A stretch of 64,000 nucleotides of DNA from Comamonas sp. BIGb0152 (GTDB lineage Bacteria > Pseudomonadota > Gammaproteobacteria > Burkholderiales > Burkholderiaceae_C): the NCBI RefSeq assembly GCF_024809975.1, contig NZ_JANUDY010000009.1, positions 1 to 64,000 on the forward strand, in the 5' to 3' direction. The position numbers were made by a program, and so were the translations under genes. The notes beneath the pieces are model-generated. The model saw only the letters and a program-made list of their open reading frames with translations, was not told the DNA's origin and ran no database searches. Shown in pieces: positions 50,588 through 60,192 of the stretch; within the stretch, counting starts at the first letter, position 1, and the number at the start of each line of letters is the position of its first letter.

Positions 50588-52474
50588 TTAAAAGCTGTAT
50601 CCCAAGCGCACGTGCAAGCGGAAGCGTTCGTCTTTCAAGCCATAGGCCACATCGGCCTGCAGCGCACCCACGGGGCTGCGCCAGCGCAGGCCCGTGCCAA
50701 TGCCCCAGTAGGGCGACAAATCACCGGCCTTGTCGGCGACCGAGCCCACATCGGCAAACACGGCCGATTCCCAGGCGCTGATCTCGCCATTGCGCACGAG
50801 GGGGCGCTGGTATTCGACACTGCCCACATACATGTAGCGGCCGCCATAGACCTGGTCATCGGCCACGCGGGTGCCGATCTTCTTGTAGCCATAGCCACGC
50901 ACGGTGGTGTCGCCGCCGGTGATGAACAGCTGGGTGGCGGGGATCACGGCCGAGTCCTTGGCCACGATGGCACCGCCCTCGGCGCGCAGCGCAATGCGGG
51001 CGCTGCGCGAGCTGCCGTTGGGCGCTGTCACCTTGCCCGCTGGCACAAAGCCCTGCCAGCGCAGCAAGCTGCGCACAAAGGGTTCGCGGTCGGGGGTGAT
51101 GGTGTAGCCCGCGCCCAGCTCGGCGGCAATGCCGTAGCCGCGCGTGGGGTCGGTGTTGTTGTTGAAGTAGCGGCCCGTCCAGCCGTAGTTGATGCTCAAG
51201 GCACTGCTGGAGGGGATTCGTTCCTGGCCCTGCACGGACGAGAAGTCGTATTGCAGGAAGGCGCTGCGGTCGATGTGGTCTGTGCTCTTTTTGTGGCCGC
51301 CGCGCAGCTGCATGGAGTTGACGTTGAAGTCGCCATTGAGCTCGCGCTTGAGCTCCCCCGCGCCGAAATAGGCCCAGCCACTTTCCTTGGGCAGGTCGGT
51401 CCACTCGGTGGACAGCAGCTTCTTGTCGCGCTCGAAAGAGAACTTGCTCACCGCCCGCCAGCCCAGACCGGGTATCTTGTTATGGGTGTGGTCCAGGCTC
51501 AGGCGTGGGCCGGTGTCGGTGGACATACCGATACCAAACACCACTTTTTGCAGCTTGGCCTCGCGCACCTGGGCCACCACGGGCGCTTCCTTGGGGTTGG
51601 GCGCTTCGGTGTCCAGGGTCAGGAACACCGAGTCGTAGTAGCCACTGGTTGCCAGTCGGGTCTGGGCGTCCAGCATGTCGGCTTCGCTGTAGTTCTGGCC
51701 GGTGGGCAAGCGGCCAATGCGGGCAATGCCCTGGGCGTCGTAGCGCTCAGCGCCTTCTATACGCAGCGGGCCAAACTTGTACAGGGCACCACTGTCGTAG
51801 CCTACGGACAGCTTGGCCTGGTTGGTGTCGCCATCGATGTCGGCGCGGCTGTTGCTGATTTTTGCCGTGGGGTAGCGGTTGCGCTGCAGGCTGCGCAGGC
51901 CCTCTGACTTGGCTCCGTCCCAGCCTTTTTGGGTAAAGCCCTCGCCAGGCTGCAGATCCCAGTTGCGCTCAAAGCGGGCGCGACGGCTGGCGAAATTCTT
52001 TTCCTCTGTCACTTCGCCGCTGTAGTCCAGCTGCACCTCGGCGACCGTGGTCTGCGGGCCGGGCTCGACCTCGATCATCAGCTGGGGACGGGTCTGGCTG
52101 TTTTCTGTGGATATGCCGCTGTCCGCGGGTGCAGCGCCGGTGTCGTAGACATCGATCTTGATCTCGGGGCTGAAGTAGCCCAGGGTGCCCAGCAGCTCAC
52201 GCACATTCTCATCAGCGCCGCCGAGCAGGCGCGTCATCTCGCTCATCTGCAGCCCGGGAAAGTTGCGGTAGCGCTTGAGCTCCACATACTGCTCCAGGTA
52301 CTCCTGCACCTTCTTGGGCGCCTTGACGGTGATATCAAACGCGGGCTCGCTGCTGGCATGCGTCGCGGTGTCGTCCGCGTCGTCGGCCTTGGGGGTGCTG
52401 CTGCAGCCTGCCAGCAGGGCAGCAGTAAGAATAAAAAACGCCGGCAGGACCGGCGTCGTCAGACGTTGTCGCAT
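50588..52474 (-). CDS. tamA: Translocation and assembly module outer-membrane protein TamA
   Basis: 628 residues from the ATG at 52474 (an in-frame GTG lies two codons earlier). POTRA domains precede a C-terminal Omp85 16-stranded barrel ending in LHVRLGYSF with a terminal aromatic. Barrel motif GGDTTVRGYGY is the conserved L6 region (VRGY). Unusually, the N-terminus has a lipobox (LTAALLAGCSS) in place of a simple signal peptide, so the protein may be lipid-modified. Works with TamB. Confidence 0.92.
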   Translation of the reverse strand: MRQRLTTPVLPAFFILTAALLAGCSSTPKADDADDTATHASSEPAFDITVKAPKKVQEYLEQYVELKRYRNFPGLQMSEMTRLLGGADENVRELLGTLGYFSPEIKIDVYDTGAAPADSGISTENSQTRPQLMIEVEPGPQTTVAEVQLDYSGEVTEEKNFASRRARFERNWDLQPGEGFTQKGWDGAKSEGLRSLQRNRYPTAKISNSRADIDGDTNQAKLSVGYDSGALYKFGPLRIEGAERYDAQGIARIGRLPTGQNYSEADMLDAQTRLATSGYYDSVFLTLDTEAPNPKEAPVVAQVREAKLQKVVFGIGMSTDTGPRLSLDHTHNKIPGLGWRAVSKFSFERDKKLLSTEWTDLPKESGWAYFGAGELKRELNGDFNVNSMQLRGGHKKSTDHIDRSAFLQYDFSSVQGQERIPSSSALSINYGWTGRYFNNNTDPTRGYGIAAELGAGYTITPDREPFVRSLLRWQGFVPAGKVTAPNGSSRSARIALRAEGGAIVAKDSAVIPATQLFITGGDTTVRGYGYKKIGTRVADDQVYGGRYMYVGSVEYQRPLVRNGEISAWESAVFADVGSVADKAGDLSPYWGIGTGLRWRSPVGALQADVAYGLKDERFRLHVRLGYSF

Positions 52475-52476
52475 GG

Positions 52477-53664
52477 TCACTTAGACAGCAAGCGCATGGT
52501 GTCCTCCAGCCCTTTGAGTGACAGGGGAAACATGCGGTCGCCTACGAGTTGTTGTATCAGGCTGATGCTTTGGCGGTATTGCCAAACGCCTTGGGGTTCC
52601 GGATTGATCCAGGCGTGCTTGGGAAAGGCGTGGGTCAATCGCTTAAGCCACTCGGCCCCAGGCTCCTCATTGTTGTACTCAACAGAGCCTCCGGCTTGTA
52701 GGACTTCGTATGGACTCATTGTGGCATCGCCCACAAAGATGAGTTTGTAATCTTTGTTGTATTTTCTGATGATGTCCCAGGTGGGGAATTTCTCAGCGTA
52801 ACGGCGTTTATTGTTCTTCCACATGTAGTCGTAGACGCAATTGTGAAAATAATAAAACTCCAGGTGTTTGAACTCGCTTTTGACGGCGCTGAATAGTTCT
52901 TCGACCCGCTGGATGTGGTCGTCCATGGTGCCGCCCACGTCCATCAGCAGCAGCACCTTTACATGGTTATGGCGCTCGGGCACCATCTTGATATCCAGAT
53001 AACCGGCATTGGCGGCGGTGGCGCGAATGGTGTCTGGCAGGTCCAGCTCCAGCTCATTGCCTTCGCGGGCAAAGCGGCGCAGACGGCGCAGCGCCACCTT
53101 GATATTGCGGGTGCCCAGCTCTTGCGTGTCGTCGTAATCGCGGTAGGCGCGCTGCTCCCACACTTTGACAGCGCTGCGGCTTTTGCCGGGGCCGCCAATG
53201 CGTACGCCCGCCGGGTTGTAGCCGCCATGGCCAAAGGGGCTGGTGCCGTTGGTGCCAATCCATTTGTTGCCGCCTTCGTGCCGGCCTTTTTGCTCTTCCA
53301 GGCGCTTTTTGAGCGTCTCCATCAGCTCGTCCCAGCCCATCGCCTCGATGGCGGCCTTTTGTTCGGCGCTCAGCTCTTTTTCCAGCACCTGCTTGAGCCA
53401 GTCTTCGGGCAGCTCCTTCTTCCAGTCGGTGAGCATTTCCATGCCCTTGAAGTAGGCGCCAAAGGCCTGGTCGAACTTGTCGAACAGCTTTTCATCCTTG
53501 ACCAGGCAAAGGCGGGCCAGAAAATAAAAATCGTCCAGGCTCCAGGCATCCTCGGAGCGCGGCCCGGCCAGGCCCTTGTCCAGTGCTTCGAGCAGGGTGA
53601 GCAGCTCCTTGACCGACACCGGCAACTTGGCCGCGCGCAAGGTGTAGAAAAAGTCTATCAACAT
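52477..53664 (-). CDS. VWA domain protein, CoxE-like
   Basis: 395 residues. The C-terminal half is a von Willebrand A domain: the MIDAS region reads LLLMDVGGTMDDHIQRVEEL, and YYFHNCVYDYMW, IFVGDATMSPYE are family motifs. These proteins pair with MoxR ATPases and are thought to act as metal-insertion or protein-remodelling chaperones. The start (MLIDFFYTLRAAKLPVSVKEL) is typical of the family. Ends 3 bases from tamA, so it may be transcribed with it. Confidence 0.9.
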   Translation of the reverse strand: MLIDFFYTLRAAKLPVSVKELLTLLEALDKGLAGPRSEDAWSLDDFYFLARLCLVKDEKLFDKFDQAFGAYFKGMEMLTDWKKELPEDWLKQVLEKELSAEQKAAIEAMGWDELMETLKKRLEEQKGRHEGGNKWIGTNGTSPFGHGGYNPAGVRIGGPGKSRSAVKVWEQRAYRDYDDTQELGTRNIKVALRRLRRFAREGNELELDLPDTIRATAANAGYLDIKMVPERHNHVKVLLLMDVGGTMDDHIQRVEELFSAVKSEFKHLEFYYFHNCVYDYMWKNNKRRYAEKFPTWDIIRKYNKDYKLIFVGDATMSPYEVLQAGGSVEYNNEEPGAEWLKRLTHAFPKHAWINPEPQGVWQYRQSISLIQQLVGDRMFPLSLKGLEDTMRLLSK

Positions 53665-53736
53665 GGTTTGTAAACAATCCGTAACAGTTTGGCGCTAGCC
53701 TCTCCAGTCTAAAGGGTACTCAGAGGGCAAGCTGTC

Positions 53737-54312
53737 ATGGTGATGATCAAAACGGACAAGGCACGCCAGGCTTTGCGTGATCGGGGCAGCCTGTCCGTGC
53801 AGGAGCGCCAGATTCTGATCTTGTGCGATGGCAACCGCTCGCGTCAAGAGATTGCGCGTTGGGTCGGGGACAGTGCCGGCAGCGTCTTGGATGCCTTGGT
53901 CACGGCGGGTTATCTGGCCATGCACCAGCCTCCGGCACCGCCGCCACCCCCACCACCTTCGCTTCCACCGCCAGTCGCAGCCCCTGCGTCGTTACAGGGG
54001 GTGCCCAGCGCGCCCAGTGCGCCCGTGTATGTCGAGCAAACCCGCGCCAGCCAGGGCAGCAAACGTTCGCTGGCGGGCTGCAAGATGTATGCGGTGGGCA
54101 TTTTGCAGATGCAGCGCAGTGCCGACGCGATGGCGCTGGCCGTGCGGGTGCAGCAAGCGGGCGACGAGACCGAGCTGCTGCTGGGCCTGTTAGACATGGT
54201 CAGCTTTCTGGAGCAGATGACCAACACCGGCTATGCCGACAATGTCAAAACCCATTTGCGGCAGATTCTGCCGGAGCAGTACCTGGGCGTGCTGAACCTG
54301 CAAACGGCCTAA
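53737..54312 (+). CDS. Unknown protein with winged-helix-like N-terminus and polyproline linker
   Basis: 191 residues. The N-terminal 60 residues (LRDRGSLSVQERQILILCDGNR, QEIARWVGD, VLDALVTAGYL) look like a winged-helix fold; then PPAPPPPPPPSLPPP, and an alpha-helical C-terminal half with LLLGLLDMVSFLEQMTNTGY. No signal peptide or transmembrane segment. It is the only plus-strand gene between the VWA and MoxR genes. No family assigned; a regulator or adaptor is possible. Confidence 0.6.
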   Translation: MVMIKTDKARQALRDRGSLSVQERQILILCDGNRSRQEIARWVGDSAGSVLDALVTAGYLAMHQPPAPPPPPPPSLPPPVAAPASLQGVPSAPSAPVYVEQTRASQGSKRSLAGCKMYAVGILQMQRSADAMALAVRVQQAGDETELLLGLLDMVSFLEQMTNTGYADNVKTHLRQILPEQYLGVLNLQTA

Positions 54313-54343
54313 GCAGCCACGCAGCGAGTCAGTCAAACACTCG

Positions 54344-54937
54344 TCAGCGCGGCTGGTTCAGCAGGTACAGCAGCTGCGCCTTGGCCTCGGGCCATTCACC
54401 GGCGAGCATGCTGTAGAGCACGGTGTCGCGCACGGTGCCATCGCGGCGCGGTGCATGGTGGCGGATGACGCCATCCTTCTTGGCGCCCAGGCGCTCAATG
54501 GCGCGCTGGCTGGCAAAGTTGTAGTTGTCGGTACGCCAGCCGACCACGGCGGCGCCCAGCGTCTCAAAAGCGTGGGTCAGCAGCAGCAGCTTGCAGGTGG
54601 TGTTGACATGGCTGCGCTGCACGCTGCGGGCGTACCAGGTGTAGCCAATCTCCACCCGCTTCAGCGCCGGGACAATATCGTGGAAGCTGCTGGTGCCCAG
54701 CAGCTGGCCGCTGGCCTCGTCCACCACGGCAAAGGGCATGCGGCTGCCGGCCTCGCGCATGGCCAGCGCCTGCTCGATGTAAGCCCGGGTGTTCTCGGGC
54801 TCGGGCACCGAGGTGACGCGGATGTTCCACAACTCACCGTCTTGCGCGGCGGCGCGCAGGCCGGCCTCATGCGCCAAGGTCAGGGGGGTCAGCAGCACGC
54901 CTCGGGCGCGCAGTTCAATGGGTTCTACAAAGGCCAT
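54344..54937 (-). CDS. GNAT acetyltransferase, RimJ/RimL type
   Basis: 197 residues. Motifs of the Acetyltransf_3 family: VEPIELRARGVLLTPL at the N-terminus, PFAVVDEASGQLLGTSSFHD, VEIGYTWYARSVQRSHVNT and NFASQRAIERLGAKKDGV. Likely acetylates a protein N-terminus or small substrate; which one is unknown. Sits between the two parts of the MoxR-VWA set. Confidence 0.85.
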   Translation of the reverse strand: MAFVEPIELRARGVLLTPLTLAHEAGLRAAAQDGELWNIRVTSVPEPENTRAYIEQALAMREAGSRMPFAVVDEASGQLLGTSSFHDIVPALKRVEIGYTWYARSVQRSHVNTTCKLLLLTHAFETLGAAVVGWRTDNYNFASQRAIERLGAKKDGVIRHHAPRRDGTVRDTVLYSMLAGEWPEAKAQLLYLLNQPR

Positions 54938-54960
54938 ATGGCTCTTTCCGGTTGCTTGTT

Positions 54961-55188
54961 TTAGGAGTTTTTGTCGGCCCTGCGGCTGCGCCAGCGCCGG
55001 GCCAGTTGCAGGCCAACGCCACCGCCCAGGCCCACCAGCACAATGGCTGCGATGCTGCCAGCGCCATAGCCTTCGGAGAACAGCTCCCAGCCCAGCAGGC
55101 TGCCCAGGCCCCAGCCCAGTATGGCGCCCGCGACAAAGCCGACGGCGTCCGTCAGCCCTTCGATCAGCAATTGCTGTGGCGTGGCCAT
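54961..55188 (-). CDS. Small two-helix membrane protein
   Basis: 75 residues: AVGFVAGAILGWGLGSLLGW and GAGSIAAIVLVGLGGGVGLQ form two hydrophobic segments, followed by a basic C-terminus (ARRWRSRRADK). It lies 7 bases after the moxR gene and just before the GNAT gene on the same strand. Function unknown. Confidence 0.65.
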   Translation of the reverse strand: MATPQQLLIEGLTDAVGFVAGAILGWGLGSLLGWELFSEGYGAGSIAAIVLVGLGGGVGLQLARRWRSRRADKNS

Positions 55189-55195
55189 GGGCGCT

Positions 55196-56050
55196 TTAGC
55201 GGTTGCGCTGGTTCATGAAGACCAGCTTTTCGAACAGGCTCACATCCTGCTCGTTTTTCAACAGGGCACCCACCAGCGGCGGGATGGCGATCTTTTGGTC
55301 TGCGGTCTGCAGCACTTCTGGCGGAATGTCTTCGGCCACCAGCAGTTTGAGCCAGTCGATCAGCTCGCTGGTGGAGGGCTTTTTCTTCAGGCCGGGCAGG
55401 TTGCGGATATCGAAGAACACCCGCATCGCTGCGGACAGCAGCTCTTGCTTGAGGGTGGGAAAGTGCACTTCAACGATCTGCTGCATCGTCTCGGCATCCG
55501 GGAACTTGATGTAGTGGAAAAAGCAGCGACGCAGAAAAGCATCAGGCAGCTCTTTTTCGTTGTTCGAGGTGATAAAGACCAGCGGGCGGTGCTTGGCGCG
55601 GATCATCTGGCGCGTCTCGTAGCAGTAGAACTCCATGCGATCGATTTCACGCAAGAGGTCATTTGGGAACTCGATATCCGCCTTGTCAATCTCGTCGATC
55701 AGCAGGGCCACCGGCTGGTCGGCCGTGAAGGCCTGCCACAGCACGCCCTTGATGATGTAGTTGTTGATGTCCTTGACGCGGCCGGCGCTTTCGGGATCGG
55801 CGAGCTGGCTGTCACGCAAACGACTGACTGCATCGTATTCATACAAACCCTGCTGCGCCTTGGTGGTGGACTTGATATGCCACTGCAGCAGCGGCATGCC
55901 TAACGCCTGTGCGACTTCCTCCGCCAGCATGGTTTTCCCTGTCCCTGGTTCCCCCTTGACGAGAAGCGGTCTTTGAAGGGTAATGGCCGCATTGACCGCC
56001 AGCATGAGGTCAGTGGTCGCGACGTAGTTCTGTGTGCCTTGGAATTTCAT
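55196..56050 (-). CDS. moxR: MoxR-type AAA+ ATPase
   Basis: 284 residues. Walker A LVKGEPGTGKTMLAEEVA, Walker B VALLIDEIDKAD, sensor 1 LVFITSNNEKELPDAFLRRC with the arginine finger. Matches the MoxR group (AAA_3/AAA_5) that partners with VWA proteins such as the one at 52477. Here the partner is 1.5 kb away with three genes between. Confidence 0.93.
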   Translation of the reverse strand: MKFQGTQNYVATTDLMLAVNAAITLQRPLLVKGEPGTGKTMLAEEVAQALGMPLLQWHIKSTTKAQQGLYEYDAVSRLRDSQLADPESAGRVKDINNYIIKGVLWQAFTADQPVALLIDEIDKADIEFPNDLLREIDRMEFYCYETRQMIRAKHRPLVFITSNNEKELPDAFLRRCFFHYIKFPDAETMQQIVEVHFPTLKQELLSAAMRVFFDIRNLPGLKKKPSTSELIDWLKLLVAEDIPPEVLQTADQKIAIPPLVGALLKNEQDVSLFEKLVFMNQRNR

Positions 56051-56153
56051 GGAAGTGGATGCAGAATCGTGATGACGGGGCCGGTACAGCGTTGACTATA
56101 AACCCAGATCTCCGCAGCAAAGCGGCGGCCTGAACCACACGATTGTGCGCACA

Positions 56154-56834
56154 ATGAATAAAAGATGGACCACGATATTTGCCTTGCTTGTCGCGTCAGC
56201 GACCGGCGCTGTCTGCGCGCAGGAGATCAAGGGTAATGCCAAGGCGGCTGAAGGCAAGGTAGCGATGTGCATTGGCTGCCACGGCATTGTGGGCTACAAG
56301 GCCAGCTTTCCCGAGGTCTACCAGGTGCCCAAGATATCGGGCCAGAGCGAGAAATACATTGATGCGGCCCTGCATGCCTACAAGAAGGGCGACCGCAAAC
56401 ATCCCACCATGCGCGCGATTGCCGATTCACTGAGTGAGCAGGATATTGCGGACCTGGCCGCCTACTACGCGCAGCACACCGTGGGCGAAACCCAGCTGGC
56501 AGACAAGCCGTCCAAGGTGCCCAGTGCCGAGGTGGCGGAGCTGCTGAAAAAAGGCACCTGCGTCAGCTGCCATGGCGACAACTTCTCCAAGCCGCTCGAT
56601 CCTTCATACGCCAAGCTGGGTGGTCAGCACCCTGACTACCTCTACGCGGCGCTGAAGTCTTACACCGTTGAGAAAAACACCCGCATCGGCCGCAACCACC
56701 CGATCATGGTCGGCATGGCCAAGCAGCTGACCCATGCTGAGATGAAGGCGCTGGCCAACTACATCGGCAGCCTGGATGGCCCCCTGCAGGTGGTGCCCGA
56801 GTCGCGCTTTCGCAGCAAGCAGGCGGCCAATTAA
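56154..56834 (+). CDS. Diheme cytochrome c (c4-type)
   Basis: 226 residues from the ATG at 56154 (MNKRWTTIFALLVASATGAV). Signal peptide, then two cytochrome c domains with heme sites CIGCHG and CVSCHG, each followed by a helix and a conserved MRAIADSLSEQDIADLAAYY-type segment. Cytochrome c4 shuttles electrons in the periplasm to terminal oxidases. Convergent with the DUF1841 gene. Confidence 0.9.
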   Translation: MNKRWTTIFALLVASATGAVCAQEIKGNAKAAEGKVAMCIGCHGIVGYKASFPEVYQVPKISGQSEKYIDAALHAYKKGDRKHPTMRAIADSLSEQDIADLAAYYAQHTVGETQLADKPSKVPSAEVAELLKKGTCVSCHGDNFSKPLDPSYAKLGGQHPDYLYAALKSYTVEKNTRIGRNHPIMVGMAKQLTHAEMKALANYIGSLDGPLQVVPESRFRSKQAAN

Positions 56835-56854
56835 AGCGGTTGGCGGCTAGGCGC

Positions 56855-57289
56855 TCAGTCTTTGGTGGCCTGGCGCTGCACGGCGGCCACATAGGCATTG
56901 CCGTCGGGCGGGCGGCCCGAGCGCTGGCTCTCCCACAGCATCGTTCCCAGGCACTCCATCGTCACATGGTGGGCATCATGCAGTGAGCCCAGGCGCTTGG
57001 CCAGCAGCTCCACCGCCTGGCGAATGCCACGCGGCTGGTCGATGCTGCACTGCTCGCTGATGGACAGGTGCATCGACAGGTGCAAAAACGGATTGGTCTT
57101 GTCCGGCGTCAGGTCGTAGTTGCGGGCAATGGCCGCATCCACATCGCTCAAATCTGCACGGTATTCCGGGTGCTCATCGATCCACAGCGCGGCCAGGGTT
57201 TCGATGGCCTCCATCGGCAGACCCGCCTGCTGCTTGGCATAAACAGCACAAAAAAATCGCCGAACATCGGCTTGGGAGGGGTTGAACAT
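56855..57289 (-). CDS. DUF1841 family protein
   Basis: 144 residues. Conserved pattern MFNPSQADVRRFFCAVY, NPFLHLSMHLSISEQ and HDAHHVTMECLGTMLWESQR, typical of DUF1841. Several His/Glu residues hint at a metal site, but function is unknown. Cytoplasmic. Confidence 0.85.
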   Translation of the reverse strand: MFNPSQADVRRFFCAVYAKQQAGLPMEAIETLAALWIDEHPEYRADLSDVDAAIARNYDLTPDKTNPFLHLSMHLSISEQCSIDQPRGIRQAVELLAKRLGSLHDAHHVTMECLGTMLWESQRSGRPPDGNAYVAAVQRQATKD

Positions 57290-57390
57290 AGGGCGCAGAG
57301 CGTAGCACGCACGTAGCGGCTACGCTGGGCTGTGGTTAAGCCGCTATGGCTAGGCCGCAGTGGTTCAAGCGTGGCCGTTGAGCCAGAGGC

Positions 57391-59265
57391 TCAAATCTGG
57401 CTGTGCGGGTCTTCGGGCGGTGGCGGGTAGGGGCTGCTGGGGGCGTCCTTGGCTTCCTGTACTTGGTCCTGGCGTTCCTGGCGCTCGCGCATCATCTGCT
57501 CGACCAGCTGCTCGCGCCCTTGTTTGGCCACGGCCAGCATGGTTTCGCGGTCATGGTGGTGCTCGTACATCTTGTCCGACAGCTCGATGTTGTGCGCGCG
57601 GAACACGGTGACCACGTACTGCGCGTCTTCGGCGCTGTAGCCCATCAGCTCCAGGGCTTTCTCTGCCGTTTGCAGGCTGGAGTCAAACACCTCGCGGTCG
57701 ACATGGTGCACACCCATGTCGCGCAGCGCATACCAGTGGGCTACATCCTTAGCCCGGGCGACGATCTTGAGATGCGGAAAATGCTGCTGCACCAGCCGCA
57801 CGATCTGGTTGGTCTGCAGCTCATCATCCACCGCGATGACCATCACCTCGGCCTTTTCGGCACCCGCGATGCGCAGCAGATCTTGTCGCGTGGCATCGCC
57901 GTAGAACACCCGGTAACCAAAGTTCTGGGCCACCTGCAGCATCTCCACGCTGTGGTCCAGGATGACGGCCTTGATGCCCTGGCTCAGCAGCACGCGGGTG
58001 ACGATCTGGCCGTAGCGGCCAAAGCCGGCGATCAGCACCGTGGCCTCTTGCTGCTCGCTCAGTTCTGCGGGGGTGTCAGCGCCTTTGCTCAGGTTGGCAA
58101 AGCGTGGCATCAGCCAGCGGTCCATCGCCGCCACGATGAGCGGCGTGGCCACCATCGAGATGGCGACCGAGCCGATCAGCAGGGAGGACTGCTGGGGCGT
58201 CAGGATGCGCTGCGCCTGGGCGGCGCTGAACACCACAAAGGCGAATTCACCACCCTGGGCCAGCAGCAAGGTGAAAAGCGGCCGCTCCTGCACGGGCATG
58301 CGCAGCACTTTGGCCAGGCCATAGATGACCACGGACTTGATCAGCAGGAACAGCAGCACCAGCACCAGCATGGTCAGCGGCGCCTGCAGGATGACGGAGA
58401 AATCGATGCTCATGCCCACTGCAATGAAAAACAGGCCCAAGAGCAAGCCCTTGAAGGGCTCGATATCGGTCTCCAGCTCGGCGCGGAACTCGCTATCCGC
58501 CAGCAGCACGCCGGCAAGAAAAGCGCCCAGCGCCATCGACAGGCCGATCTGCAGCATCAAAAAGGCAATGCCCACCACCAGCAGCAAGGCGGTGGCGGTG
58601 GATATCTCGCGCGACTCACTTTGCGCGATCCAGCGCAGCACCGGGCGCAACAGGTAGCGGCCCACCAGAATCACGGCCACGATGATGGCCAGGGTTTTGC
58701 CGATCTCCATCAGGATGTTGCCGTCGTTCTGCGCGGCCTGTTGGCCCACGGCCAGCAGCGGAATCAGCGCCAGGATGGGGATGGCGGCCACGTCCTGGAA
58801 CAGCAAGATCGCAAAGCTGGTCTTGCCGCTGGTGGTGGACATTAAATTGCGCTCGGCAATGCTTTGCAGTGCGATCGCGGTGGACGACAGCGCCAGGCCC
58901 AGCGCGGCAACCAGTGCCAGATGCCAGTCATAGCCAAAGGCCAGGCCAGCCGTAAACAGGCCGGCCGTACACAGCACGACCTGGGCGGTGCCCACGCCAA
59001 AAATCGGCCGGCGCATGCTCCACAGCCGGCTGGGCTGCAGCTCCAGCCCGATCAGGAACAGCATCAGCACCACGCCAAATTCGGAAAAGTGCAGGATGTC
59101 CTGCACATTGCTGACCAGTTGCAGCCCGCTGGGCCCGATGAAGATGCCAGCCACCAGGTAGCCAATGATGGTGCCCAGGCCCAGCGCGCGCGATATCGGC
59201 ACGGCGATGACGGCGGCGGCCAGGTAGAGGAAGGTGTAGGTAAGCCAGGCGGGAGCGTGTTCCAT
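57391..59265 (-). CDS. KefB/KefC-type monovalent cation:proton antiporter
   Basis: 624 residues. Twelve or so transmembrane segments (Na_H_Exchanger domain) followed by a TrkA-N Rossmann domain, ATVLIAGFGRYGQIVTRVLL and RVFYGDATRQDLLR, as in KefC, then a charged tail. KefC is a glutathione-gated potassium efflux system that protects against electrophiles; glutathione gating here is inferred. It is monocistronic, oriented away from the LysE gene. Confidence 0.9.
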   Translation of the reverse strand: MEHAPAWLTYTFLYLAAAVIAVPISRALGLGTIIGYLVAGIFIGPSGLQLVSNVQDILHFSEFGVVLMLFLIGLELQPSRLWSMRRPIFGVGTAQVVLCTAGLFTAGLAFGYDWHLALVAALGLALSSTAIALQSIAERNLMSTTSGKTSFAILLFQDVAAIPILALIPLLAVGQQAAQNDGNILMEIGKTLAIIVAVILVGRYLLRPVLRWIAQSESREISTATALLLVVGIAFLMLQIGLSMALGAFLAGVLLADSEFRAELETDIEPFKGLLLGLFFIAVGMSIDFSVILQAPLTMLVLVLLFLLIKSVVIYGLAKVLRMPVQERPLFTLLLAQGGEFAFVVFSAAQAQRILTPQQSSLLIGSVAISMVATPLIVAAMDRWLMPRFANLSKGADTPAELSEQQEATVLIAGFGRYGQIVTRVLLSQGIKAVILDHSVEMLQVAQNFGYRVFYGDATRQDLLRIAGAEKAEVMVIAVDDELQTNQIVRLVQQHFPHLKIVARAKDVAHWYALRDMGVHHVDREVFDSSLQTAEKALELMGYSAEDAQYVVTVFRAHNIELSDKMYEHHHDRETMLAVAKQGREQLVEQMMRERQERQDQVQEAKDAPSSPYPPPPEDPHSQI

Positions 59266-59511
59266 GCTTGCGGTTTGTTATGGATGTTTTGTGGTTGCGG
59301 AGCACAGATTACTTTTTTTTGCCGTGTCACGGTATTTTCTTGCAATGTTTTGCGGTTGGCGCTTGTGGGTATTGCCGCACTAGCTATCAAAAAATACTTG
59401 TATGGCACTGGCTGCGGCGCGCTTGGTGCTGGCGGGTCGGCGCGATAATCCTCGCTTTGCCCGTTTCCGGGCGAGCTTGCAGCGGACTGATCCGCTGCCC
59501 CAGGATGAACC

Positions 59512-60150
59512 ATGGATTTGCATACTTGGATGGCGTATCTCGTAGCGGCTTGCATCATTGCCGTGTCCCCCGGATCGGGAGCGGTGTTGTCAATGAGCCA
59601 CGGGCTGTCGTATGGCGTGCGCAAGACCAGCGCCACCATCCTGGGCCTGCAACTGGGCCTGCTGCTGATCTTGCTGATTGCCGGTGCTGGCGTGGGTTCG
59701 CTGCTGATCGCGTCCGAGACCGCCTTCAATGTCGTCAAGATCGTCGGCGCCTGTTACCTGATCTACATCGGCTTTGCGCAGTGGCGCGCCAAGGGCGGCA
59801 TCATGGATGCCCAGACGGAAGAGCCCGCCAGCGGCAGCTGGCAAAAGCGGGCCTTGAGCGGTTTTCTGACCAATGCCACCAACCCCAAGGGCATCATCTT
59901 CATGGTGGCGGTGCTGCCCCAGTTCATGACGCCGGACCGCCCGCTGTGGCTGCAGCTGCTGATTCTGGCTGCCACCACCTTGGCGGTGGACACCATCGTC
60001 ATGCACGGCTATGCCGGCAGCGCCAGTGTGCTGCGCCGCCTGCTGCGCGACAGCCGCGCCATGCGCATCCAGAACAAGGTGTTTGGCGGCCTGCTGATGC
60101 TGGTGGGCATGGGCCTGTTCTTCGTCAAGCGCACGCAAAGCGCGGCTTGA
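59512..60150 (+). CDS. LysE/RhtB family amino-acid exporter
   Basis: 212 residues with about six transmembrane segments. Starts LHTWMAYLVAACIIAVSPGSGAVL, and the family signature SHGLSYGVRKTSATILGLQLG follows. Exports amino acids or related small molecules; substrate unknown. Confidence 0.88.
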   Translation: MDLHTWMAYLVAACIIAVSPGSGAVLSMSHGLSYGVRKTSATILGLQLGLLLILLIAGAGVGSLLIASETAFNVVKIVGACYLIYIGFAQWRAKGGIMDAQTEEPASGSWQKRALSGFLTNATNPKGIIFMVAVLPQFMTPDRPLWLQLLILAATTLAVDTIVMHGYAGSASVLRRLLRDSRAMRIQNKVFGGLLMLVGMGLFFVKRTQSAA

Positions 60151-60192
60151 GCCCGAGATAGCCCAGGCTGGGGTAGCGGGGCTGGGGGGTGT

